The translations under genes were made by a program, and so were the position numbers. This document shows positions 13,010-20,541 of a stretch of DNA of 35,798 nt, piece after piece. The notes under the pieces are model-generated. The model did no database searches. It was given only the letters and a program-made list of their open reading frames with translations, and had not been told where the DNA came from. The stretch is from an uncultured Bacteroidales bacterium (GTDB lineage Bacteria; Bacteroidota; Bacteroidia; Bacteroidales; Bacteroidaceae): the NCBI GenBank assembly GCA_937914945.1, contig CALGJF010000042.1, forward strand, positions 1 to 35,798, written 5' to 3'. Positions within the stretch are counted from its first letter, which is position 1, and each line of letters opens with the position of its first letter.

Positions 13010-13041
13010 CACCCCAGCCTATTATGACTGGGGTGTTTCTT
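13010..13041 (+). terminator. Intrinsic terminator of the dut-envC unit
   Basis: CACCCCAG (13010-13017) and CTGGGGTG (13028-13035) form an 8-bp stem with a 10-base loop followed by TTTCTT. It is 24 bases after the envC stop. Confidence 0.88.
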
Positions 13042-13063
13042 GGTAAAGCATTGTGTTGTTGAG

Positions 13064-13141
13064 AAACCTATCGGCTTTTGGCCCGATAGTGCGGTTATGG
13101 TGCGCACCGGCAGCGAACCGCCTGTTTTTGCCGATAAATAT
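13064..13141 (+). pseudogene. 3' fragment of a copy of the two-repeat lipoprotein gene
   Basis: The + frame reads KPIGFWPDSAVMVRTGSEPP and then VFADKY followed by TGA, identical to the end of the 314-aa protein encoded downstream. No start or upstream domain precedes it; sequence before 13064 does not match the intact gene, apart from isolated bases. It is a gene remnant inside the 225-bp repeat. Confidence 0.85.
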
Positions 13142-13160
13142 TGACTTTCACAAAAGCACC

Positions 13161-13193
13161 AAAAGGGCATCAGCGCGCGCTGATGCCCTTTTT
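13161..13193. terminator. Bidirectional terminator hairpin, left repeat copy
   Basis: AAAAGGGCATCAGCGC and its complement form a long GC-rich stem with A-run and T-run flanks, identical to 14398-14430. Here it has no intact gene on either side. Confidence 0.85.
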
Positions 13194-13216
13194 GGTGGCT
13201 TATTATGCCCTTGCAG

Positions 13217-13320
13217 TTACCCCAAGACTCGCTTGAATCTCTCAATAAATTCCTGTGCCTGTTCCATTGTGAGGGTGAGTGGTGGCAGTAGCTGTTCTTC
13301 ATCCATTACCTCCAACACAA
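13217..13320 (-). pseudogene. argD: Internally deleted argD relic
   Basis: Read on the - strand this gives VLEVMDEEQLLPPLTLTMEQ and then the end AQEFIERFKRVLG. The first part matches the intact ArgD segment VLEVMEEEHLL and the second the ArgD C-terminus; about 65 residues between them are missing, joined at a Leu-Leu present at both ends of the gap. The C-terminal part is base-identical to argD, whereas the part before the junction (13289-13320) is clearly diverged at the DNA level. There is no start codon, so it is a remnant, not a gene. Confidence 0.8.
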
Positions 13321-13379
13321 CACAAAATCAAATTAATTTGGTGTTTTCGCAATCAAACAATTATAATAGTGCTATATTT

Positions 13380-13409
13380 TTGCGTCATTAATAAACTTAA
13401 ATATTTTTG
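13380..13409 (+). promoter_or_regulatory. Bacteroidota-type promoter of the two-repeat lipoprotein gene
   Basis: TTG at 13380-13382 and TATTTTTG (TAnnTTTG) at 13402-13409 are 19 bases apart, and the start codon is 27 bases downstream. Confidence 0.75.
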
Positions 13410-13436
13410 TATTATGAATGACTTAACAAATAGCTT

Positions 13437-14381
13437 ATGAGAAGAATTTTGCAGATAATTTGTGTGTTTGGCATTGTTGCTTGTGGTGGCAAGAAACAGG
13501 TCGATGTGGCAGGCATTACCCCCTCGCCATTTGTCGGTTATTGGGAGAATGTTTCTGCAAACGATACGGTGCAGAATATCTCGGTGCGCATAGGCGAACG
13601 TAACGACTCGTTGCTTGTGGCATTTTATTGGGAAAGGCTGAACCCTTTTTATATGACGGGTAACCCATTGAACGATAGCAATGGAAATGCCATTCCGCAG
13701 GCTTGTATTCCTGTTCCAAAAAGTGGCAATAGGGCTGCAGGCAATATTGTGAATCAGTATTTCAGCGTCTATCAAAATTATCCCCAAAACGAATATTATT
13801 CCATTGTTTTTGAATTAACAGCTCTCGACACGCTCACGTTCAATATAACCGGCAATGTGAATTATTGGCCCGATAGTGGGGTGCTTGTACGCAAGAATAG
13901 CGAGAATCCCACTTTCTCTACCGAGGTTGTGGATTTATATAAGGAAAATGCCTTTGTACCCGATGCCGATGTTTCGGCTGTAAATAAATTTGATGTTGCG
14001 GGCATTACGCCCACCCCGTTTGTAGGTGAGTGGGCGTGGGAGAAGAACGGACCTTGGCAAGATTTTAGCGTAAGCATAGCAGCAAAGGGTGATTCGCTGT
14101 TGCTTGCAGCCGGTGGCGTGTTTTTGGGTGGCGCAAGAATACAAAAGCCGGAGATTGGCGGAGATGGCAGCTGCTTACCACAGGCTCGCTTGCTCGCTCC
14201 CAAGCGCGGGAACAGAGCAGTCGGGCGATTCTTCTCTGATGTCGATTGTGGGGTTACATTGGAACTTTTCAGTAAAAATACCCTTTTGTTCAAAACCGAA
14301 AAACCTATCGGCTTTTGGCCCGATAGTGCGGTTATGGTGCGCACCGGCAGCGAACCGCCTGTTTTTGCCGATAAATATTGA
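13437..14381 (+). CDS. Lipoprotein with two tandem repeats of an unknown domain
   Basis: The 314-aa product starts with a short lipoprotein signal with lipobox IVAC (Cys near residue 16). The mature protein consists of two homologous halves, about residues 22-165 and 188-314. Each begins with the signature DVAGITP(S/T)PFVG, followed by a Trp, then a DSLL beta element, a PQA...P(K)xGNRA segment, and ends with (F/Y)WPDS(G/A)V(L/M)VR. I do not recognise the family; the pattern suggests a small extracytoplasmic beta domain. It has its own promoter and terminator and converges with argD. Its 3' end is duplicated upstream as part of the perfect 225-bp repeat, so this locus is still rearranging. Confidence 0.8.
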   Translation: MRRILQIICVFGIVACGGKKQVDVAGITPSPFVGYWENVSANDTVQNISVRIGERNDSLLVAFYWERLNPFYMTGNPLNDSNGNAIPQACIPVPKSGNRAAGNIVNQYFSVYQNYPQNEYYSIVFELTALDTLTFNITGNVNYWPDSGVLVRKNSENPTFSTEVVDLYKENAFVPDADVSAVNKFDVAGITPTPFVGEWAWEKNGPWQDFSVSIAAKGDSLLLAAGGVFLGGARIQKPEIGGDGSCLPQARLLAPKRGNRAVGRFFSDVDCGVTLELFSKNTLLFKTEKPIGFWPDSAVMVRTGSEPPVFADKY

Positions 14382-14525
14382 CTTTCACAAAAGCACCAAA
14401 AGGGCATCAGCGCGCGCTGATGCCCTTTTTGGTGGCTTATTATGCCCTTGCAGTTACCCCAAGACTCGCTTGAATCTCTCAATAAATTCCTGTGCCTGTT
14501 CCATTGTGAGGGTGAGTGGTGGCAG
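14301..14525. repeat. Right copy of the perfect 225-bp direct repeat
   Basis: This copy lies in its native context: the end of the lipoprotein gene, the shared terminator and the end of argD. It is identical to 13064-13288; identity stops at a single base change on each side. Confidence 0.96.
14398..14430. terminator. Bidirectional terminator between the lipoprotein gene and argD
   Basis: A stem of GGGCATCAGCGC with its complement (self-complementary centre GCGCGC) is flanked by AAAA and TTTTT, so it can stop transcription from both converging genes. Confidence 0.92.
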
Positions 14526-15578
14526 CAGACGTATCACGTTTGTGCCGCTTACGCCTGTGAACACATGTTCCTGGAACAGCAGCTTGCGGCGTATCTCCTT
14601 TATGGGCTCCTCGAACTCCATGCCTATCATAAGTCCCTTGCCGCGCACCTCCTTTATCCGGGGTATCTTGCCAAGCTCCTCCATAAGGTAGTTGCCCACC
14701 TTGTTCACATTATCCAACAGGTGCTCCTCCTCCATCACCTCCAGCACGGCTTGTGCCGCTGCACAGGCAAGGGGGTTGCCGCCGAATGTGGTGCCAAGCT
14801 CGCCATATACAGCCTGGAATTTGGGGCTTATGAGCACGCAACCGATGGGGAATCCGTTGCCTATGCCCTTGGCCTGTGTGATGATGTCGGGGCGTATGCC
14901 GGCCCATTGGTGTGCAAAGAATTTACCACTGCGCCCGCAACCGCTCTGTATCTCGTCGAGTATGAGTGTGGTGCCTGTAGCGTGGCACTCCTCTTGTAGC
15001 TGCTGCAGGAACCCGGCATCGGGTATTCTTATTCCGCCCACGCCCTGTATGCCTTCGATAATCACAGCTGTTACATCGCCTTTGGCTAGTTCGGCACGCA
15101 CCGCCTCAATGTCGTTCAGTGGCAGGTAGGTGGTGTGCCCGTTGCTGTTTATGGGGGCAATTATCTTGGGGTTGTCGGTAACTTCCACCGCAAGCGATGT
15201 GCGCCCGTGGAACGCTTTGTTAAAAGCGATAACGCGGGTGCGCCCATTCTTGAACGACGATAGTTTAAGCGCATTCTCGTTGGCCTCGGCTCCCGAGTTT
15301 ATGAAAAAGAGGTTGTAATCCTCGTAACCGCTTATCTTGCCCAGCGTTTCGGCCACCTTGCTTTGCAGGGTGTTTATCACCGAGTTTGAGTAGAAACCCA
15401 GCGTGCCCACCTGCTTGCTTATGTAATTGACATATTTGGGGTGTGCGTGGCCTATGGATATTACCGCGTGTCCGCCGTAGAGGTCGAGGTATTCAGTCCC
15501 CTTGTCGTCCCACACGCGACACCCTTCGCCCTTTACTATGTTTACATCGAAAAGCGGATATACATCATATAGTTTCAT
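14454..15578 (-). CDS. argD: Acetylornithine (or succinylornithine) aminotransferase
   Basis: This class-III PLP aminotransferase (374 aa) converts N-acyl-glutamate semialdehyde to N-acyl-ornithine in arginine synthesis. The PLP-binding lysine is Lys237 in ITQAKGIGNGFPIG, the cofactor-ring contact is DEIQ at 208-211, and the phosphate-binding NSGAEANE is near 94-101. In Bacteroides the acyl group of this pathway is succinyl, so succinylornithine is possible here. It lies 13 bases downstream of argC. Its last 24 codons are part of the perfect 225-bp repeat, and a relic of a second argD copy lies at 13217-13320. Confidence 0.95.
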   Translation of the reverse strand: MKLYDVYPLFDVNIVKGEGCRVWDDKGTEYLDLYGGHAVISIGHAHPKYVNYISKQVGTLGFYSNSVINTLQSKVAETLGKISGYEDYNLFFINSGAEANENALKLSSFKNGRTRVIAFNKAFHGRTSLAVEVTDNPKIIAPINSNGHTTYLPLNDIEAVRAELAKGDVTAVIIEGIQGVGGIRIPDAGFLQQLQEECHATGTTLILDEIQSGCGRSGKFFAHQWAGIRPDIITQAKGIGNGFPIGCVLISPKFQAVYGELGTTFGGNPLACAAAQAVLEVMEEEHLLDNVNKVGNYLMEELGKIPRIKEVRGKGLMIGMEFEEPIKEIRRKLLFQEHVFTGVSGTNVIRLLPPLTLTMEQAQEFIERFKRVLG

Positions 15579-15591
15579 ATTCTTCCCTTCT

Positions 15592-16560
15592 TTAGAATGC
15601 CGATGGTTTTAGTTTGAGGCCCACTGTCTCCTCCAAGCCAAACAGCAGGTTCATATTATGCACAGCCTGGCCGCTCGCACCCTTCAACAGATTGTCTATG
15701 ATTGATGTTATGAGCAGCTTGTTGCCATGTTTTTCCAAGTGAATGAGACACTTGTTGGTGTTCACCACCTGTTTAAGGTCTATGGGCTTGTTCACAATGT
15801 GTGTGAACGAGTCGCGCTCATAGTAGCTCTCGTACAGCTTGTAGAGTGTCTCTATGTCCAGGTCGCACTTCACAACCAATGTGGCGAATATTCCGCGAGG
15901 GAAGTCGCCGCGATAGGGGATGAAATCTATCTCACCCTCAAAGTCGGGCTGCAACTGTTTCACACTCTGCATAATCTCGGCAAGGTGCTGGTGTGTAAAG
16001 GGTTTGTATATGCTTATGTTGTTGTTGCGCCAGCTGTAGTGTGTGGTGGCCGATGGTTTCACTCCCGCGCCGGTGCTGCCTGTTATGGCATTTACCGATA
16101 CATCGCCTTTGAGCAGATGCTCCTTGGCAAGGGGTAACAGGCCCAGCTCTATGCAGGTGGCAAAGCAACCGGGGTTGGCTACGTAGCGGCTCTTGCATGT
16201 GGCACGGCGGTTGAGCTCTGGCAGGCCGTAGATAAAGTCGTGCTCGTGGCTCTTTATGCGGTAGTCCATAGACAGGTCGATTACCTTTAGTTCGTCGGGC
16301 AGCTGGTGGCTCTCAAGGAATTTGCGTGTGTCGCCGTGCGCTGTGCAGAAGAAGAGCAGGTCTATCTCCTCAAACGGCATCAGGTCGGTGAACAGCAGGT
16401 CGGTCTCGCCAAGCAGGCCGGCATGAACATCGGTTATGCGGTTGCCTGCGTTGCTGCTGCTGTGAACAAATATTATTTCAACTTCGGGGTGGCCAAGCAA
16501 TAGGCGGATAAGCTCACCGGCTGTGTATCCTGCGCCACCGATTATTCCAACTTTTATCAT
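15592..16560 (-). CDS. argC: N-acetyl-gamma-glutamyl-phosphate reductase
   Basis: ArgC (322 aa) reduces N-acyl-glutamyl phosphate with NADPH to the semialdehyde used by ArgD. The N-terminal Rossmann motif GGAGYTAGELIRLL (residues 8-21) and the active-site Cys132 in ANPGCFATC are both present, as is the SSNAGN loop. Length is normal for the short ArgC type. It is separated from argG by 128 bases that contain a dispersed inverted-repeat element, and leads into argD with a 13-base gap. Confidence 0.97.
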   Translation of the reverse strand: MIKVGIIGGAGYTAGELIRLLLGHPEVEIIFVHSSSNAGNRITDVHAGLLGETDLLFTDLMPFEEIDLLFFCTAHGDTRKFLESHQLPDELKVIDLSMDYRIKSHEHDFIYGLPELNRRATCKSRYVANPGCFATCIELGLLPLAKEHLLKGDVSVNAITGSTGAGVKPSATTHYSWRNNNISIYKPFTHQHLAEIMQSVKQLQPDFEGEIDFIPYRGDFPRGIFATLVVKCDLDIETLYKLYESYYERDSFTHIVNKPIDLKQVVNTNKCLIHLEKHGNKLLITSIIDNLLKGASGQAVHNMNLLFGLEETVGLKLKPSAF

Positions 16561-16605
16561 TACTCTCTATAAAATATTATGAAAATATTATTTCAATAAC
16601 AATGC

Positions 16606-16672
16606 TGTCATCTCGAACGTATGTGAGAGATCTAAAATAAGATTCTTCCTCCTTTTAGTCGTCAAAATGACA
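16606..16672. repeat. Dispersed inverted-repeat element, copy B, inside the arg cluster
   Basis: A 67-bp segment from TGTCAT (16606) to ATGACA (ends 16672) begins TGTCATCTCGAACGTATGTG and continues GAGAGATCTAAAA. It shares its left 30 bases and its ends with 8598-8675. It sits between argG and argC, in the transcribed spacer. Confidence 0.75.
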
Positions 16673-16688
16673 TCATGAATGTGGTGTA

Positions 16689-17891
16689 TTAAATCTTTTC
16701 GTCGGGGTGGTTGGCATAGTATGCACGCAAGGGGGTGGATGTTACCTTTATGAATCCCTTTGCCTCCTCGGCTGTCCAGCCCTTCTGTGTTTCGCCATAC
16801 TCGCCCAGCTTGTTCTTTACAAGGTCGTTGGGTGAATCTACGCCCACGGTCTCAAAGTGCTTGGGCATAATCTTAAGAATGGCGGTACCTGTTACATTGC
16901 GCTGTGAGCTTTCGAGCATGGCCTCGATGTCGCGCATCACAGGCTCCAGGTATTGGCTCTCGTGCAGGAACATACCATACCAATTGGCTACCTGGTCTTT
17001 CCAATATTGCTGCCACTTGCTCAATGTGTATTTCTCAAGGAATTTGTGTGCGGCAATTATGAGCATGGGGGCAGCTGCCTCAAAGCCCACGCGCCCTTTA
17101 ATGCCTATGATGGTGTCGCCCACATGCATATCGCGGCCAATGCCGTATGCTGCGCCTATCTCCTCCACCTTTTGTATGGCTTTTATGGGGTCCTCTATGC
17201 GCTCGCCGTTCACAGCCTTCAGCTGGCCCTCTTCAAATGTAAGGTGCAGCTCCTCCTCGCCACTCTTTTCAACCTGTTTCAGGTATGCGCTCTCGGGCAG
17301 GCCCTGCTTTGAGTCGAGTATCTCGCCACCGCAGATGCTTGTACCCCAGATACCCACATTGTACGAATATTTGAGCTTTGTGAAATCGGCACTGAACCCA
17401 TGCTCGTTAAGGTAGTTTACCTCGTACTCTCTTGTGAGTGTCATGTCGCGTGTGAGTGTGATAATCTCCACGCCGGGGGCACATACAAGGAAGGTCATAT
17501 CGAAACGTATCTGGTCGTTACCCGCGCCTGTGGAGCCATGTGCGATAGCATCGGCGCCTATCTCATTGGCGTAGCGTGCTATGGCAAGTGCCTGGAATAT
17601 GCGCTCCGATGATACCGATATGGGGTATGTGCCGTTGCGCAGCACGTTGCCGTAAATCATATATTTGAGGCTCTTTTCGTAGTACTCTTGTGTAACGTCG
17701 AGTGTTACATATTTTACAGCGCCCAATTTGTAGGCGTTCTCCTCGTTCTGTTTCAATTGTTCGGGGCTGAATCCGCCGGTATTGGCGCAAGCGGCATAAA
17801 CCTCGTAACCCTTCTCTTTTGCAAGGTACATTACGGTGAACGATGTGTCGAGTCCGCCACTGAATGCAACCACTACTTTTTTCTTTTCCAT
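16689..17891 (-). CDS. argG: Argininosuccinate synthase
   Basis: ArgG (400 aa) joins citrulline and aspartate using ATP. The ATP-pyrophosphatase loop FSGGLDTS is at residues 10-17, and GSTGAGNDQIRFD, the citrulline/aspartate-binding block, is near 118-130. Length and motifs match the normal enzyme. It follows the GNAT gene by 37 bases and precedes argC, so it is probably under the ArgR regulator encoded at the head of the cluster. Confidence 0.97.
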   Translation of the reverse strand: MEKKKVVVAFSGGLDTSFTVMYLAKEKGYEVYAACANTGGFSPEQLKQNEENAYKLGAVKYVTLDVTQEYYEKSLKYMIYGNVLRNGTYPISVSSERIFQALAIARYANEIGADAIAHGSTGAGNDQIRFDMTFLVCAPGVEIITLTRDMTLTREYEVNYLNEHGFSADFTKLKYSYNVGIWGTSICGGEILDSKQGLPESAYLKQVEKSGEEELHLTFEEGQLKAVNGERIEDPIKAIQKVEEIGAAYGIGRDMHVGDTIIGIKGRVGFEAAAPMLIIAAHKFLEKYTLSKWQQYWKDQVANWYGMFLHESQYLEPVMRDIEAMLESSQRNVTGTAILKIMPKHFETVGVDSPNDLVKNKLGEYGETQKGWTAEEAKGFIKVTSTPLRAYYANHPDEKI

Positions 17892-17928
17892 ATTATATAT
17901 TAGTGTATGAATCGTTTATATTGTTTCT

Positions 17929-18495
17929 TTATTTCTCCTCTTTGTGCTTTGCCGGGTCGTAGAGCATGGCTGTGCATATGCAGTAACGGCGGCCGGTGCG
18001 TTCCAGCACATCGTGGTTTATGCAACCTTGGCAACCGCGCCAGAATGCCTCGTCGTCGGTGAGTTCCGAGAATGGCACGGGAACGTATCCCAGCTCGGTG
18101 TTAATCTTCATAACCGCGCCACCGCTTGTGAGGCCGAATAGTTTTGCTGCGGGCCATAGCTTGCGCGATAGGTTGAATGCGGTCTTCTTAATGCGCTTTG
18201 CAAGGCCGTGTCCGCGGAATTTCTCCACTACTATAAGTCCCGAGTTGGCAACATACTGCTTGTTGCCCCAGCTTTCTATGTAACAAAATCCGGCAAACTC
18301 ATCGCCACAGAGGGCAATGATGGCCTTTCCTTCTTTCATCTTCTGTGCCACATATTCGTGTGTGCGTTTGGCAATACCTGTGCCACGAACCTTGGCTGCT
18401 GCACTTATGGTTTCGAGAATCTCATCTACATATTTCTCGTGCGATGCATTGGCTATCTGTACCTCAATGCCATCGTTATATATTGTCTCTTCCAT
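17929..18495 (-). CDS. GNAT-family N-acetyltransferase of the arginine cluster
   Basis: The 188-aa protein is a GNAT acetyltransferase: the acyl-CoA pyrophosphate loop is seen as VVEKFRGHGLAKRI (about residues 93-106), preceded by the beta-4 strand SGLIV. A cysteine-rich tail (CQGC...C.C) near the end is unusual for the fold. It lies 7 bases downstream of argR and 37 upstream of argG, an order found widely in Bacteroidales. No ArgA or ArgJ is seen in the window, and its position makes it a candidate for the first step, N-acylation of glutamate. That substrate is inference. Confidence 0.88.
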   Translation of the reverse strand: MEETIYNDGIEVQIANASHEKYVDEILETISAAAKVRGTGIAKRTHEYVAQKMKEGKAIIALCGDEFAGFCYIESWGNKQYVANSGLIVVEKFRGHGLAKRIKKTAFNLSRKLWPAAKLFGLTSGGAVMKINTELGYVPVPFSELTDDEAFWRGCQGCINHDVLERTGRRYCICTAMLYDPAKHKEEK

Positions 18496-18502
18496 CCTGT
18501 TT

Positions 18503-18985
18503 TCAAATGTTCGGTATAATAGTTCTCAATGCTCTTAATACGGCACCGCGGCTTGCCTCCTCGGCAACGATGAGCATTACAGTGTCGTCGCCGGCAATGG
18601 TGCCTATTATTTCGGGGAACTCGTAATTGTCTATGTGGTATGCAAGGGTGCTTGCATAGCTGGGCTTTGTGTGTATAACTGCGATGTTCCCCGAAAACTT
18701 GATGGACAAGAAACCATTGGCCTCTTGTACGGGTGATACGGGGCGCATCTCCCCCTCGGTACCTTCGTGGCGGTATTGGTGCGGGCGTGTGAGAATATAT
18801 CTGTATCGTCCTTGAACGCCCACCGTTTTAACGACGCGCAACTGATGCAGGTCGCGCGACAGGGTTGCCTGTGTAAGTTTGAAGCCTTCCTTTGCAAGTT
18901 CGTTCAACAGCTCCTCCTGGCTGCCTATCTCTTGAGTCGATAGTATGAGGCGAATTGCGTCGAGGCGTGAGTTTTTTACTTTCAT
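18503..18985 (-). CDS. argR: Arginine repressor
   Basis: ArgR (160 aa from Met at 18985) is an arginine-responsive transcription factor. The N-terminal winged helix is seen in SQEELLNELAKEGF and TQATLSRDLHQLRVVK; the C-terminal oligomerisation and arginine-binding part contains the GTIAGDDTVMLIV signature with the conserved GDD-like motif. I chose the Met before KVKNSRLDAIRLIL: the open frame extends 16 codons further but through promoter-like AT-rich DNA. It heads the arg cluster (argR-GNAT-argG-argC-argD), so it probably controls its own operon. Confidence 0.95.
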   Translation of the reverse strand: MKVKNSRLDAIRLILSTQEIGSQEELLNELAKEGFKLTQATLSRDLHQLRVVKTVGVQGRYRYILTRPHQYRHEGTEGEMRPVSPVQEANGFLSIKFSGNIAVIHTKPSYASTLAYHIDNYEFPEIIGTIAGDDTVMLIVAEEASRGAVLRALRTIIPNI

Positions 18986-19011
18986 AATTGTATATTTATT
19001 CTTGCGAGCTG

Positions 19012-19019
19012 CAAAAATA
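19012..19019 (-). promoter_or_regulatory. Possible -7 element of the argR promoter
   Basis: On the - strand 19019-19012 reads TATTTTTG, a TAnnTTTG match, 27 bases before the argR start. No clear -33 TTTG lies at the usual distance, and the AT-rich flank (19020-19050) could hold an ArgR operator, so the call is tentative. Confidence 0.45.
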
Positions 19020-19080
19020 GTATATTTACACAATTATGCATAAAAATTTGCCGATTTTTTGCAAAAAACCGCAATGTTTA

Positions 19081-19120
19081 AGTAAAAAATATGCAACAAA
19101 TGGAATTTGCTGCATATTTT
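19081..19120 (-). terminator. Intrinsic terminator of ino1
   Basis: Arms 19086-19101 and 19105-19120 form a 16-bp stem with one mismatch and a 3-base loop. On the - strand it is followed by a T run. It lies just after the ino1 stop codon and separates ino1 from argR. Confidence 0.82.
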
Positions 19121-19126
19121 GTTGTA

Positions 19127-20428
19127 TCAGTCGAGTTCTTGATCGGGTTCGTACCCTGCAAATTCCCTAATCTTGTTCTTTAGCATTGCAAACTGCTTGA
19201 AGAGGTCGTGTACCGGTTTCTCGCCGTCTTTGTGCATGGGTGCTTTGCAATAGAACGACATAAACTCCTGTATGCCATATTCGCCGGCGCGCATTGCCAC
19301 ATCGCTAAAGAGTATGAGGTCGAGCACAAGGGGGGCGGCCAATATGGAGTCGCGGCAAAGGAAGTTTACCTTTATTGTCATGGGATAGCCCATCCAACCA
19401 AAAATATCTATGTTGTCCCAGCTCTCTTTCTCGTCGCCACGGGGCGGATAATAGTTTATTCTCACCTTGTGGTATATGTCGGAGTAGAGGTCGGGGTAAA
19501 CATCGCTGTCGAGTATGTTGTCGAGTGCCGATGTTTTGCTGCGGCGCTTGGTCTCGAAGTTCTCGGGGTTATCCAGCACCACGCCGTCGCGGTTGCCCAG
19601 AATGTTGGTTGAGAACCAGCCGGTAACGCCAAGCTGGCGGGTGAAGAAGGCGGGTGCAAGCACGGTCTTCATCATCGTCTGCCCGCTCTTGAAGTCCTTG
19701 CCTGTTATGGGCATCTTGGTCTCCTCGGCAAGCTCCCACATTGCGGGGATGTCTATACACAGGTTGGGCGCTCCCATTACATAGGGGCAGCCCTCGCGCA
19801 TCGCTGCATAGGCGTAGCACATGCTGGGTGCTATGCGGGCGGTGTCGTCGGCTTTCATCGCTGCCTCAAAAACTGCAAGGCTGCCGTGTACCTGCTCGTC
19901 GCGGGGTATATATTTTTCGGTGCTTGCAATCCATATTACCACTACGCGTTCACAGTTGTTTGTCTGCTTAAAGTGGCGAATATCCTCGCGCAGCTGGTTG
20001 GTGAGGTCCCAACGGCTATTGCCGCTCTTTACATTGGGGCCGTCTATGTTTGTGGCATAGCTCTTGTCAAAAAGGGCTTTGTATGGGCGTATCGCTTTCA
20101 GTTCGTCCTTTACCGGTTCTATATCCTGTAGCTTCAATACGCCGGCCTTTATTGCGGCATCGTAGGCATCGTCCTCATATAAATCCCATGCGCCAAACAC
20201 AATGTCGTTGAGCTCGGCCACGGGGATGATGTCTTTTACCTCCTTGTAAACCTTATCCTTGCCACGGCCCAAACGCATGATACCTTCGCAGGCAAACGAG
20301 CCTGTGGGGCGCGACAATCCTTTGCGCGCCATGAGCGCACCTATAATGGTTGTGGTGGTTACTGCACCCAGTCCCACGCACATAACGCCTAACTTTCCGT
20401 TGGTGGGTTTCACCCTCATCTCTTTCAT
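19127..20428 (-). CDS. ino1: Myo-inositol-1-phosphate synthase (inositol-3-phosphate synthase)
   Basis: The 433-aa enzyme converts glucose-6-phosphate to inositol phosphate through an NAD-dependent cycle. The N-terminal dinucleotide motif GLGAVTTTTIIG is at about 19-30, and the family blocks GNSRWDLTNQLRED, WIASTEKYIP, GKDFKSGQTMMKT and GWFSTNILGNRDG are all present. In gut Bacteroidales this enzyme supplies inositol for phosphatidylinositol and inositol-phosphoceramide lipids. Here it stands alone between argR and lpdA, without the PI-synthase genes that accompany it in Bacteroides thetaiotaomicron. The start could also be Met4. It ends at its own terminator. Confidence 0.95.
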   Translation of the reverse strand: MKEMRVKPTNGKLGVMCVGLGAVTTTTIIGALMARKGLSRPTGSFACEGIMRLGRGKDKVYKEVKDIIPVAELNDIVFGAWDLYEDDAYDAAIKAGVLKLQDIEPVKDELKAIRPYKALFDKSYATNIDGPNVKSGNSRWDLTNQLREDIRHFKQTNNCERVVVIWIASTEKYIPRDEQVHGSLAVFEAAMKADDTARIAPSMCYAYAAMREGCPYVMGAPNLCIDIPAMWELAEETKMPITGKDFKSGQTMMKTVLAPAFFTRQLGVTGWFSTNILGNRDGVVLDNPENFETKRRSKTSALDNILDSDVYPDLYSDIYHKVRINYYPPRGDEKESWDNIDIFGWMGYPMTIKVNFLCRDSILAAPLVLDLILFSDVAMRAGEYGIQEFMSFYCKAPMHKDGEKPVHDLFKQFAMLKNKIREFAGYEPDQELD

Positions 20429-20541
20429 TTTTTCTCTATTTCTGAAATATTAAGCAAAGGAACAGATTTTTATTGAAGAAACCTAATATTTAGCCCATTG
20501 TTCCCTCTTATTTTGCAAAAATTATTCAAAATAGCGGGTTT

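Larger units (their letters stand above)
13064..13288. repeat. Left copy of a perfect 225-bp direct repeat
   Basis: Every base of 13064-13288 matches 14301-14525 (offset 1237). The unit contains the last 26 codons of the lipoprotein gene at 13437-14381 (ending FADKY), a bidirectional terminator and the last 24 codons of argD on the other strand. The left copy therefore holds only orphan gene ends. Perfect identity over partly non-coding DNA implies a recent duplication or gene conversion. Confidence 0.96.
12987..13436. other. Gene-free stretch with duplicated gene ends
   Basis: No intact gene is seen. The stretch holds the envC terminator, the left copy of the 225-bp direct repeat (13064-13288), an argD relic that continues past the repeat, and the promoter of the next gene. 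Confidence 0.8.
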
